A stretch of DNA of 64,000 nt from Lonicera japonica (Eukaryota > Streptophyta > Magnoliopsida > Dipsacales > Caprifoliaceae), in the NCBI GenBank assembly GCA_021464415.1, contig CM038469.1:14486501-14550500 (forward strand), written 5' to 3'. Within the stretch, counting starts at the first letter, position 1. Each line of letters starts with the position of its first letter. The position numbers and the translations under genes were made by a program. Of this stretch, positions 46,660 through 59,312 are shown one piece after another. Under the pieces are notes generated by a model. That model was not told the DNA's origin. It saw nothing but the letters and a program-made list of their open reading frames with translations, and did no database searches.

Positions 46660-49600
46660 ACAGCTATGCATCTCACTCCCATTTTCTCAACGTGAACACT
46701 CTATGTCTTTTCCCTTCTTATTATTCCTTGGCTCTTTCGAGTTCGCAACCGTTTCACTATTATCAAAATAGAGTGAAATAGTTGATAACACTAAAGGTGC
46801 CACATCTAGATTCATATGGAAGTTCCTGAGCCAAACCGCTTCCTTAGCTGCTCCTAAAGCAGCCATATATTCAGCTTTCATGGTGGAGTCAGCAATGCAT
46901 GTCTGCTTAACACTCCTCTAACCAATGACTCCTCCTCTTAGGCCTCGTTTGGTTCACGAAAAGGAAATCAATTCCTTTATCTTTCCCATGGAGGTGGGAA
47001 AGTAAATTTCCTTTCTTGTGTTTGGTAAACCATGGAAAGTATTTAGGTAAGAGTATTATTGTCTAAAATTTGTGAAATAAATGCTTGGAAATCACATGGG
47101 AAAATCAATCCCATGTGTTTTGGGAGGAATGGTTTTACCCCCTACTTTCCCCTCTCCCGGGAAAGTGTTTTCGGAATTTGTGCTTACCAAACAAAGGAAA
47201 GGAACGACTTTCTTTTCCTGAATACTAAAATCTGTAAACCAAACGAGGCCTTAGAGTAAACACATAACCTGAAATTGACTTTCTGAAATCCTAACATTTG
47301 ACTAAAAATTATGATCTGTGTATCCAATCGGTACGACTGTTTGCCTGGTAAACTAACATAAAATCTCGAGTCCTTTTAAGGTACTTAAGTTTATGTTTTA
47401 CCGCAATCCAGTGTTCTTTCCCTAAATTAGACTGATATTTGCTAACCATATCAACGGTAAAGCAGATGTTTGGTCTAGTACACAATACAGCATACATGAG
47501 GCTTCTTACTGTCGAAGCATAAGGAACTACCCTCATCATCTCTATCTCATCATGTTTCTTATGACACTGATCTTGGATAGAGTGATTCCATGCCTAAAAA
47601 GGGAGAAACCCTTTCTTGGAATCCTGTATACTAAATATGGCAAGAATTGTATCGATATAAGTACTTTTGCGATAAGCCCAACATCCTATTTTTTCGATCT
47701 TGCATAAGCTTAATACCAAGGATGTGACTGACTTTTTCCAAGTCCTTCATATCGAGCTGACTTGATAACCATACCCTCACTGAAGATAATATTCACATAT
47801 CGCTTCCAATAAGTAAGATATTAACCATATACAGTACCTGTAATACCATTGCGCTTTCGTTGCGCCTTTTGTACACACAAGGCTCATCCGAACATTAATC
47901 AAAGCCAAAAGATTTGATTGCATGGTCAAAACAGATGTTCCAAGATCTAGACACTTGCTTAAGCCCATAAATGGGTTTCTTGAGCTTGCACAACATGTGC
48001 TTTTGGCCCTTTGCTATGAATCCTTCTGGTTCCATCATATATATGCTTTTATCAAGACTTCCATTAAGGAAACCTGTCTTGACTTCCACTTGCCAAATCC
48101 CGTAATCAAGATGAGCCGCAATGGATAAGAGAATCCGAATAAACTTTGGCATGGCTACCGGCAAAAAGGTTTCATCATAATCGATCCCCTTCTTTCTGAG
48201 TGATCCCTTTTAGCAACAAGCCTTGATTTAAGCCCGTCTAATCCTCTCTATCTCTTATATACCCACTTGCATCCGATAGGTTTTATCCCTTCGGGTGGTT
48301 TTACAAGATCCCAGACTTTGTTAGAGTACATGAACTTTATTTCAGATTTCATAACCCTTTGCCATTTTTTTTTGTATCTTTATCGTGAAGTACTTCATTG
48401 TAGTTAAAAAGGGTTCGTTTTTTATTCATCAGGGACCTTGTCATAAGACTCTCCCAATAACATAAAACGACCAGGTTGACAAACAACCCTCCCACTACGA
48501 CGAGGCACTACTTGTGTTTATGTACATTGTGCAAATATTGAACATACTAACTCACTATCCACACGTTGTGCTGGTTCAAGAACCTCCGTATTAGTCATTT
48601 GTTCAAGATATGCACAAGTATCGGCAATCCTCCCACTACGACGAGGTAATGGAATGTCGATATCCATTTACTGTGGTATTTCCTCTTGTACTAAAGGGAT
48701 AGACCAATTGTGCCCTGTTTTTCTCTCCTCTCATTTCCACTACAACAACACTACTCCTGGGCATATGGTCTATGATATAATCCTCTTCTAAGAATCTGGC
48801 ATTGATAATAATAACATTATATTCTTGAAGATTATTAAATAAACCACGCTTGGTTCCTTTGGGATATGCAACAAAGAAACACATTTTCGTTCTTGATTCC
48901 AACTTATCTGCATTACCTTTCAACACCTGTGCTAGACTACCCCATACTAGAATATGCCGCAGTCTAGGCTTACGCCCAGTCCGCAATTCTATGGGTGTAG
49001 TAGATACTGACTTTGATGGTACCAAGTTCAGAATATGTGCAGCTATTTTTAAAGCATATCCCCAAAAAGAATCAGGTAGGTCTGAATAACTCATCATAGA
49101 TCTTACCATTTCTATAAGAGTCTTATTCCTTCTTTCTGTTACACCATCATGCTATGGCATTCCTGGTGCAGACAACTGGGATGTAATCCCATTCTCTAAT
49201 AAGTATTCCTTGAACTCTCCCAAGAGGTATTCACCACCATGATCTGATCGTAGTGATTTGATACATTTTTCTAGACGCTTCTCCGTTTCTGCCTTGAATT
49301 CTTTGAATTTCTCAAAGACTTCAGACTTACGTGGCATTAAGTAAATGTATATATACTTTAAATAATCATCTACAAATGTGATGAAATACTCAAAGCCTCC
49401 TCTAGGCTGGATATTTATGTGACCATACAAATCAGAGTGAACCAGTTTTAACTATTCTTTAGCGCTATAGCCTTTTGTCGAGAATGATCTCTTAGTCATT
49501 TTACCTTCTAAACAGGATTCACAAACTAGAAGTGCCTCCACTTCCAATGAACCTAAAGGTCCATTTTCGATCAGTTTTTGAATTCTTTTTAGATGAATAT

Positions 49601-50933
49601 GACCAAGGCGTAAGTACCAAAAATACATTTGGTTCATTTTGAAGGTTCCTTTCTCTTAATTGGTAAACTATTAATGCTATTCAATTCACTCAGTTGTAGT
49701 ACTGACAAGTCAGGATTATTAATGTAAAGATCAATCACTAATGTACCAGAACAAACAAACTATTTATTTTTTCTAATGATAACTGATTTATCATTAAAAT
49801 AAACAAAATATCTGTCCTCAACCAATCCAGAAATAGAAATTAAATTTCTTCTAATGGAAGATACATATAGACATTCCTTAATCATTAATATCCTATTCTG
49901 ACTAGACTGAAGATAAATATTTTCTACTGCAACTGTTGTCACATTTGTAGCTACTCATATGTAAATTTTCTCTATTTTTAAGTTGTCTGGTTTCCTGGAA
50001 CCCCTGCAAAGTATTGCAGACATGATTAGTGGCTCCCGAATTTACACACCAGGTATTGGTAGATCGGACCACTAAATTAGAAACAACAACAAATAGATGA
50101 AATTTACATAAGTTGTTATAACGGTTTAGGAAACAGGGACAATCTTTTTTCAAATGCACTTTCTACTGACAATGAAAACACTGGCCCATAGGCTTTTTCA
50201 TTCCTCCTAGAGGTTCAGCGACTGCTGCACGCACTACTCCTTGTGGGACTGCAGCTTATGCATTCTTCTTCTTCCTTTCTTGCTTTTGGGCATAGAAGTT
50301 GAAGCTTTCTCAGCCACTAGAGTACTAGCCAACTTACCAAGGAGTTCTTCAGCTGCTTGGAATTCTCTAAGAAGTTCCAACAATGAATAAAGCTTATTCA
50401 TGTTGTAATTCTGTCGAAATCCCTTAAATAAGTCCAGCAGCGACGGGAGAACGATATCGACCTGAGTTTCTCCATCGATTTCAGCTCCAAAGATCTCTTA
50501 ATTCATTTAGAAGACCGATCATCTTTAAAACAAAATCCTTAACTCGGGTTCCTTCAGCAATGGTCGTGTTCATAAGGCCTTTCATCGAAACCTACCTTGC
50601 GGCCTGATCCCCAAAAATATCTTTGAGGTTCAACATTATGTCGTAGACGATGGCAAAAGACTAATGCTAATGTTGTAGCATATTTGACAAAAATGCCAGA
50701 ATGTAAAACCACGCCATCTCATCAACTTTTTTCCACCTCCGGCAAGCCTGGGTTTCCTCATCGGTCCCTCCCATACCAGGTTCTACTGGACAAGACTCAG
50801 TGAGCACAAACTTGTACTCTTTAACAGTAAGCACAATGTTCAAGTTCCCTTTTTCAGTCAATATAATTAGGTCCAATCAATTTGTTTTAGTTGAGAATAA
50901 TTAAATTAAAAGTGGATCGAAAAAGTTTGCCAT
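46660..50933 (-). pseudogene. Copia B gag-pol, reverse half, nearly full length
   Basis: From the gag start at 50933 the order is: gag; a knuckle with the same internal TAG as the forward copy (near 50165); protease WCVNSGATNHV (Asp to Asn, near 50050); pre-integrase MYFWYLRLGHIHL (49637); and integrase with HSDLYGH, SLRSDHGGEY and TERRNKTL (catalytic residues kept). The integrase C-terminal part is 48636-49109. Reverse transcriptase keeps KTGFLNGSLDKSIYM and KKPIYGLKQ (near 48000), but YVDD has become YMVN (near 47845). The final part (RSLMYAVLCTRP, 47309-47539) leads to RNase H MKAEYMAALGAAKEAVWL (46881). Multiple frameshifts are present, and a Tourist MITE sits at 46941-47250. Confidence 0.92.
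46941..47250. mobile_element. Tourist-like MITE (PIF/Harbinger), TSD TTA
   Basis: The 310-bp element has perfect 14-bp terminal inverted repeats, GGCCTCGTTTGGTT and AACCAAACGAGGCC. It is flanked by TTA at 46938-46940 and 47251-47253. It sits inside the reverse copia B RNase H region. The related B fragment at 14513-14515 has the site empty. It codes for nothing. Confidence 0.97.
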
Positions 50934-51873
50934 TTTAAAACTTAAGAATCACATACAAATTATGATGGACAATAATAACTTTGAACACATATTTTAAATA
51001 TGGTACCCTCTACCATTTCAAAAAGCGTTCGCCAGCAGCCTAAGACTTTGAATAACATGCCCCGTTAATGAGGTCGTATATAAATTTTACTATCTAGACA
51101 ATGCCTTATTATTAAGCAATACATACTATCTAGACAATCCTTTATTATCAAGTAAAATTTAAATAGCCGACTTCCTTTGGTCCTACAAATAATAGTAGAG
51201 ACTCAGTTGGAGAGCATACTATTATTTATATCTAAGTGTATACCATCATTTAATTTAGTCCAATAATTCTGTAATTTATTCTTTCCGATATGGAGGTGAG
51301 CACTAAAACCCACACGAAAAATAAATTACATCATTTAAAATTATCAGTCAGTGAAATTTGTACAATGATTCCGCAATCTATTCTTTCCGATATGGAGGTG
51401 AGCACTATAACACACATGAAGAAGAAATTACATCATCCACAAACCAATGATGGAGACCGTGAAATTTTTATGTGAAAAAATCCCTCACCCACTTAGTATT
51501 TAAAACATTATTTTTTGAGGGTTAAGAAAATTTTATATTAAATTCTAGCCAACTAAAATACAAGGGTATAAAATATAAAAGACATGCGCAATAAAATTAT
51601 TTTGCTGCTTTTTTTAAAAAAACTTATATTTTTCAATTATGCAAAATTTATATTTATATACCCTTTTTTAATTTGACAAGAACTAAACATAAAATAAAAG
51701 GTGATCTATGTATGGTCATGTATTCATATTGTCCAAAATTATAAAGAAACCTAATAATTAAAACACATATGACCAACACACAATCACACAAAGCATTAAA
51801 CCATTCAATAATAAGAATAATTAAATCCCTGCTATTATGGTCCAATCTTCATCATCCCTAGTCCGTTGGAAAC
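50934..51873 (-). other. Leader of the reverse copia B copy
   Basis: The leader is inverted relative to 43262-44271 and is truncated at its 5' end where it meets LTR G5. It carries the CATATCGGAAAGAATA duplication (inverted) and two 36-bp units instead of three. Confidence 0.75.
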
Positions 51874-52738
51874 CTGTAACGACCTAGCCACTTTTGGCTA
51901 GGTCGTGATAAAAGAGATGATGAACAGTGATTTGGAGCTCAAATCTCAGATGGAGGACGAAAGATACGCAAGAATCTCTCTATGGAACTCTCTAGATGTG
52001 GTCTTGGGTTGTATGGGTAAAAATTTATGTTTGGTGGTGATAAATGGTGATAAAAATGGGTTAAAAGGTGTTAAAATTCAACACCTAGGTCTCTGGGATC
52101 GATCCTAGGTTTCTGGGACCGATCCCAAAAATATTCTGCCCACTCTTTGTTTTTCGCTGCACTGACCACTGTTGGTATTCTAGCTAGAACTCCTTGCTCG
52201 GAACTCGGATTGGGGTAATCTTTATGTCCACGGAAAGCTAATTCAAATATTTAAAACTTCTTAAGAGGAAGTTTTCCTAAATTATGGATGAGTAATTCCC
52301 AGAAATTCAAAGAAGATAGCTCTCTTCCACTATGCTACCAAATGACCAGATTTTAACGAATGGCCTACTTCGGGCACTGTTTTCACCAATGAGTAATATG
52401 AATTGGCTTTCGGTCAAAATACGAAAGTTGTAGAATGGTATAAAACCTAGAGATAGTCACAAACGGTGACTAAATCGAATAAGAGACAAAGAAGTTACAA
52501 AGGCTCAAAGTTAGCAAAAAACAAGAAATCGCATAAGGCCGAAACTTAGAATTTGCAAGCTGAAATCGATTCGGACCACCCGAATCAGATCACTCACGCG
52601 AATCTAAGTAGATTAATATAACTAATACAAGATGATAGAACACTGAAAGACTCCACAAATCGAGTTTTCACCACTCAAGATGAAATGAACGGTTGAACAA
52701 AGTTGAATACGGTGAGATGAAAGTATGGGGTATTACAG
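51874..52738 (-). repeat. Partial G-type LTR G5
   Basis: It runs from TGTAACGACCTAGCC to TGGGGTATTACA, with content matching the reverse of the first 900 bp of G2 and G6 (GCTCGGAACTCGG, CTGGGACCGATCCC). At the left end ACGACCTAGCCA...TGGCTAGGTCGT forms a perfect 12-bp hairpin arm pair. It lacks the 3' half of a full G LTR and has no matching TSD, because the copia B junction replaced its left side. Confidence 0.65.
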
Positions 52739-53329
52739 TATTTTAGGCCACTGTGGAGACTAGGGATGGAGAGAAAGTTATAGCCTCCACAAACGAAGCA
52801 TCCGGGGATTGTGATGGTCAAAAGCAATAGTAGTGAACTTTCCTTCGTTTTTTTTGTAATCATTGGATCTTGAAGCCCCTCCATATGTAATATCCTTTTA
52901 TGAATGATAATAGAGTTTTTTCTATACATGTTTGTATTTGACTATTTACTACATTGTCCAACTGCTTTACCAAACCAAGTAAACAATTGCATAATAACTC
53001 GTTCATTTTTTGGTAAATGTTGACATTTTGTTTGTTTTTTGACTTACCAAGTCTTGCAACTTTTTGTTGAAAGTATAAACTTTATTAGGCTTACCAAGCC
53101 ATCCCAATGCCTCCTTAGACAATTGTATCATTATCAGCCTACCAGGCTCTTGAATTTTCTTAACAAGTTGTACAATTGTGCCTACTCGACAATAACACTC
53201 ACATCGGCCTACCAGGCTTGTAGTGCATTTAGCTTACCGATATTTATTAATCAATTTTCGTTAAAAGAATACTGCATTGATATACTTTAACTAAATAAAG
53301 AACCAATCTGTGTAGTTGGCTTCTCTGGC
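52739..53329. other. No gene seen
   Basis: This is AT-rich sequence with three copies of a GCCTACCAGGCTtG/CTTACCAAG-like phrase between 53040 and 53220. No domain could be recognised. Confidence 0.3.
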
Positions 53330-56300
53330 CTTGCCTACTAGGGGAATTGCACTTTGTGAAGTAGTAAGTGACAATTAATAAAAAAATTCTGGAACCATAA
53401 GCCTTTGGGAAGGGGGCCCAAAATATCTAATCCCCATTTTGTAAATGGCCAGGGACTAGTCAAAGGGAAAAGTTCAACCCTAATGTAACATCCTGTATTT
53501 AATTATGTTGTATTAATCCTATTGTACACATGTGAATGATCGTTTAGTGATTCAGGTGGTCCAAATCAATTTCGGTTGGTAAATAGGAAGTTTTGGTTCT
53601 TTGCGATTCGTTGATTCTAGCTAACTTTGAGCTATCGTAATTTCTTCGTTTCTTGTCCGATTAAGATTTTGTTCAAGTATGTATTTAGTTTTTATACCAT
53701 TCTACAACTTTCATGTTTTGACCGAAAGCTAATTCGCACTCCTTGTGGGTCAAAACAGGGCGCAAAGTAGGCCCATTGCTAAATTATGGTCATTCGGTAA
53801 TGCTTTGGCAGAGCGCTGCCTTCGGCAAATTTATGGAGATAATCTATTCATAATTTGGGGAAACTTCCTCTTAGGAAGTTGTAGATCTTTGAATTACCTT
53901 TTCGTGGACATAAAGATCATGCCAATCCGAGTTCCGAGCAAGGAGTTATGACCAAATTACCAACAGTGGTCAGTGTAGCCAAAATTAAAGCTTGGACAAA
54001 ATGTTTCTGGGATCGATCCCAGAAAACCTAGGATCAGTCTCAAACCCCTGTGTGTCGAATTTTCTAGAGTTTTAACCCCATTTTCTCACCATTTATCACC
54101 TTAACTCACCAAATTCGACCCAAACTTCCTCCTATCAACTTAAGGGCTTTAGAGAGAGATATGGTGGTTCTTACAAGGATTCTTACTCATTTTTTAACTT
54201 CCTCCTATCAACCCAATCTTCTTCTTTCTCGTTGATAAGTCGAGGTAGGGATTTCTTGCTTTCAAAACTTATTAACTATGGTTTTATTCTTCAAAAAATT
54301 TTAGTGTTTGACTCATACTTGTTTGAGAATTTAATTACAAGTATGATTATGGTGCCTTTTGATTTATGAGGTTATGCATATACGATTTAAGGAAAGATAT
54401 GTCATATACACTTAATATAAAGCATTGCTTGAGTTATATGAGATATTCCTTTGTTGTTTCGTAACTAATAAAGTTTCCATAATGTGGTTTAAAGCAATAT
54501 ATGCCGTGTACACTTGAGATAAATGAAATATTAAAATCATTTGACATATTCCATGATTGTGTGAATATTAAGAGTTGGTGGAATTAAATTATTGTTGATA
54601 GATATACATCATGGAAAATATGTTGGAATTTGTTGAAGGGTGTTTGGCATAAATTGCTTCAACGGCATATTTAGTGGTATGATTTGCATAATCTACATCC
54701 ATAGTGTGTCAACCGAAGGCTCGGAGATTTTACGGTAAGTTCTTGAACGCAATTGTGGCTTGTGATTTAATTGGCTATCTTGTGAAAGGCTTATATCTTC
54801 TTATATTGGTTCGAGGAGCTTGTATTCCTCAATAATGGATATCTTGTATCGATTGAATAGTGCTTGTCGGGATGGGAAAAATAGGCAGGGCCCGGTGCCC
54901 TTGTGTTGAAAAGCCCTAAACCCCTGGGGGAGTAATGTTTGGCCGCCTATAAGCCATCGGTGTGGAGCCCAGGAACCTAGGAAAATTGGCAAGGCACTAT
55001 GGTTTTATTGTTATCGATGTTTATATGGGATTGGGACAAATGATCCCAGAACTGTTGCTATTTATATTCATATGGGATCGGGACAATTGATCCCAGGGTA
55101 TTAACTTGATGATTCGACATCTCGATGGCATTGGATGATAGTCACAGCTCAAGCTCTCTATTGTATGGTAATCGGTTGACACGGGAGGTAAACTGCATTA
55201 GCACGTTCATGCATAATTTATTTGATGAACGTGGTTCTTGTTGATATTATCGAATTACATGTGGTTTGAAAAATATGTTCATAAACCAGTTTTTGAACAC
55301 ATGCCCTTTCACCCCCCCTACTGAGCAAATAGCTCACCCCGATTTTCTTTAAATCCTTACAGGTACGCACGAGTCTCATGAGGACAAAGAAGCGACGGGA
55401 TCAAGGACGAAATATAAGCTCTGATACAATTCATTTTTGGTGTATATATATGTGTTTTTCGGGAAGCCACAGCTAGCCCGAGGAGTTATATACTTTGAGA
55501 ATTCATATGGTTTGGGTATACATATATGATGCATGCTTAAATGTTATGATATGTTTATATACCCCCTGCTTAGAACCCTTAATATGCATGTTGTTGCCTG
55601 TTTGTTTCCTTTCATTATATACCCATCTTAGTCTTATTAAGATGGGTTAGTAACATTCCAGGTCTTAATTACAGGTGTTATCTTGTAGATTAAGGCAGAG
55701 GTGTTACACCTAAGTTTATGGATGATTGGTGTATGTTTTTAGCACTTATCGTATTTCTTGGTATAAACTAGGGCATCTCTTTCAATGTAAGGTCACCAAT
55801 AACTCTACTTTCTCACTCAGTGAGCTAATGATCGACTACCTGTATGACTCAAACAACTCCCTTCACGGAGTTCAAATAGAACTTCTTGAACCTTTTTCGG
55901 GTGAACACATCCCAAATGAGGGCCTGAAAAAGATCTTATGTTTAACTTACAATTTTGGGACTACCAATATCAACTGGCTTGAGCTTTAACTATGTAAGCT
56001 TCATTGTTGCCATTGGGTAAAATTCCATCTCTAAGATTGTGGATGATTGGATTAATGCAACTAACTCCCAAATCAGCATCGATCTTACACACCACATGGC
56101 AATTTTGCTCGGCATCTATACTTGGTTTTGGCAGAAATTCTACCTCAACGATCTTTTTCAAGTTACACTCAATCATCAAGGCAAGAGTTGCCAGGGCATC
56201 AGCGTGGCTATTGTTCATTCTGGAAAACTTTTCAATGTACGCCGATTTAAAGCTTTCAGATATTTTTTGTGCAATCCTCACGTAAGCCTCCATCCTTTGG

Positions 56301-57390
56301 TTTTTAGCAGAATACTCTCCAGTTAGTTGATTTTCCACTAGCTAGGAGTCATAATGAATGACCAAGTTCTGCACACCGAGTACCTTTGCTTTCTTTAAAC
56401 CCATTATCAAGGCCTCATACTCGGTTTCGTTATTTGAGGCAGTAAAGCCTAGCCGAATAGCTTGTTAAATCATAAATTTTTTTGGAGATTCAAGTACAAT
56501 GCCAACACATAAACGTTCTCTAGTTAATGACATCAATAAACATAGTCCATGTATCTTTCTAAATGATCGAATCTTGGTCTTGTTGAACTTCAGTACTATC
56601 TATATTCATAATATCTATAATTGCCCCCAGTTTGAGTAGTTGGTTGGTCAAGTGGTGTAATTGTTGCCCCCACCATAAGATCAATAAGGCTTTCTGTGAA
56701 TTCGGCAATGAAGTCAACCAACACTTAACCTTTGATCGCTATTTTGGGTTTATATTCGATGTGAAATCTGCCGAGTTCAACATAATATTTCTTCATACAG
56801 TTAAATGAGTCTTATTGGTACTTCTTTTATAGGAATTGATTTCAGTACTTTGATTGGGTGAGCATTGAAGTAATGATGCAACGCTTAAGAAGCAGTGATT
56901 AGGGCAAGTACAAGCTCTTCTATTTGCAAATAATTCAGCTTAGCGACTACCAAACTTTTGCTAACTTAGTAAACTGGCTATGTACTCCCTTATTTTTACT
57001 AATTAGGGTGGCATTAATTGCATTTGTTGAGGAGGATAGGTAGACAAAAAGTTGTTTATAAGGCTTTGAGATTAAGATTAAGGGTGGGCTACTAAGATAA
57101 GTTTTCAAATCAACTAAAGGCTTTATCACATTCTTCATCCTAAACAAATATTTTAAATTTTTTAAAGTTTTGAAAAAGGGTTAACATCTGCTAGAGCATT
57201 TAGAGATAAATATGTTCAATGAAGCGATCATAACTATCAATTTCGAAAGTTCCTTGAGGCTGGTCATTAGTTTAAGGTTCTACAAAGCTTTTATCTTTTT
57301 TGAATTTACTTCAATCTCTTTGTGGTTGACCATGAATCCAAGGAATTTTCCATAACTGATCCTGAAATGCACTTGGCTGCGTTGAGTGTA
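53330..57390 (-). pseudogene. Ty3/gypsy pol remnant (Tat-like), split by solo LTR G6
   Basis: Reading down from 57390: reverse-transcriptase thumb LNAAKC...GKFLGFMVNHKEIEVN (near 57390-57310); LKTYLSSPPLILISKPYKQL from the connection/first RNase H region (57147-56947); and a second RNase H-like domain, QLTGEYSAKNQRMEAYVRIA and NNSHADALATLA (56338-55970). The frame then leads to the integrase start, FAPIIHKL (near 55740). It continues across G6 as TSPWPFTKWGLDILGPLPKG (53470-53400) and fades at about 53330. A second, archaeal-type RNase H is characteristic of the Tat lineage of plant gypsy elements. Stops and shifts are frequent. Confidence 0.85.
53484..55708 (+). mobile_element. Solo LTR G6 (gypsy-like), TSD CCTAA
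   Basis: It begins TGTAACATCC and ends GAGGTGTTACA. It is flanked by CCTAA at 53479-53483 and 55709-55713. At 2225 bp it matches G2 throughout and carries the unoccupied Cassandra target TTCATATGGGATC near 55070. It sits in the integrase region of the minus-strand gypsy remnant. Confidence 0.9.
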
Positions 57391-57975
57391 GTACCCCCGT
57401 GTTTCATTTGCTTGTTTATCTTATTCTTAAGCTTATTTATAGCTTAATCTCCACATTGGATAATCAATTTTAGATACAGGTTCCGTTTAGATGATCCAAC
57501 ACTTTTATCATGTCATATAAACATATTACATTTGTGTGGGGGTATCATTTAATGATTCGGGTGGTCTGAATTGAAATTAAGATATTAATCGTGTGGTTTC
57601 ACTTTACGCGATTTTTGAATCTTAAATTTTTGAGACATCATAACTTCTTCATTTCTTATTCGATTAGGTCACTATTTATGCCCCTTGTTAGGTTTTGATC
57701 CATTTTACAATTTTCGTGTTTAGACCGAAAGCCAATTCATGCTCCTCGTGGGTCAAAACTCTATGAAGCAAACTAATCGTTAAAATCTGATCATTTGGTA
57801 AAGTAATGGCAAATTGATGTCTTCTATGGATTTTTGCATTAAATCTATCAAAAATTTGGAGATACTTAAAAGCCAAAAGTTGTAGCTCGTCAAGTCTTCT
57901 TTCCGATGATATAAAAATCACAACCTTTAAAAAATCTTTTTCTTGGATAAAACTTGATCCGTTGAAAAACACGTT
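57391..57975 (+). repeat. 5' part of a G-type LTR (G7 left)
   Basis: It starts TGTAGTACCCCCGTG directly after the gypsy LNAAKC block. It contains GATTCGGGTGGTCTGAAT and CTCCTCGTGGGTCAAAA, as in G2 and G6. It switches at about 57960-57975 to a G-type LTR in the opposite orientation. Confidence 0.6.
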
Positions 57976-59247
57976 TTACAAAATTTCAACATGAGGAGTT
58001 CGTTTAAACAACAATCCTCCATCTAATTAAAAATAAAAAGAACAAGCTCTGTTCAATTATTTCACAATCAACCATTTAATAAAAATACTCCTCAACCTAT
58101 ACACTTTATCAAAGTCTATTTAAGTATACGATTATACAACAATCCCAAATCCTTTTAAATAAATACAAATGTCTGAAAATGTAATATAAAGGCCTCAATG
58201 GTATTATCCTTGTATTAAGGACTACAATGTAGTTCGAAGTCATCAGAGCTTCTATAAACGTACCACGCGTGCCACCCTCGAGTATAGACCTGCAAAACTG
58301 TTGAAAACGAAGGAATGAGCCAAATCCGGACTCAGTGGGAACTATGAGGGTTTATAATGAAAATAAGGTTTTCATTTGAAAACATACATATCATATATAT
58401 GTTGCTTTAACATTACAATTTTTTTGAAAACCTTACTATGCAATCCACCATGTATGTGCGTGCCAAAACCCGCTAACTATTATATCTCAGGTATTAAATC
58501 TGTTTCCCCAACTCTCATCATATAGCATCCTACTCTTTCTATCTTCCTAGGGTTCACATGCTATAAGAATCATTCTATTCTCGGCTACTCAACTGTAGGT
58601 GAAGAGTATACACCTCTTATGCCAAGTATTCGTAGTTATCACTTTATTAATAGTACATTATGAGTTACATACTTGGCCGACTACTAAACATTACTACCAG
58701 GCCGTCTAGCCATTCGTATATTATGTTTGTAAACCGACAATTACTAGAACTTTTCACATTAGATATTTATTTGTTATGGATGGTCAAATGGTTCTCTAAG
58801 TATACAATAATCCAAACTGATATATATATATAATCCATAATATACCAGAAACAATATATAAAACATTATAAAATACAACACAACAATATATATATATATC
58901 AAAACCACCACCACATTCGTCATTGTGGCGTATTAGTATCATTCGAGACAATGTCTCTCAAAAGCCCTCACGGCCTCAACCATCACAATAGTAATAATCG
59001 CGATCGTCCAAGCGTCACCAGGTCTGCATTTCGTGGCCTTTCACCCACGCGGCAACAAGGCCTTACGTTCGTTTCTGTGCACGATTTCGGGACTTTCACC
59101 CGGGGCACTCTATCCCAACTTAAGGTCTCAATCGTTAGAGACCAACCCGGGACCTCACATGGACTATGTCATCTCATTATTACATCACACATATATTTAT
59201 GTAGTAGATCAATACACAATCATCACAGTCATTCATCTCTCACAATG

Positions 59248-59312
<65 letters not shown>

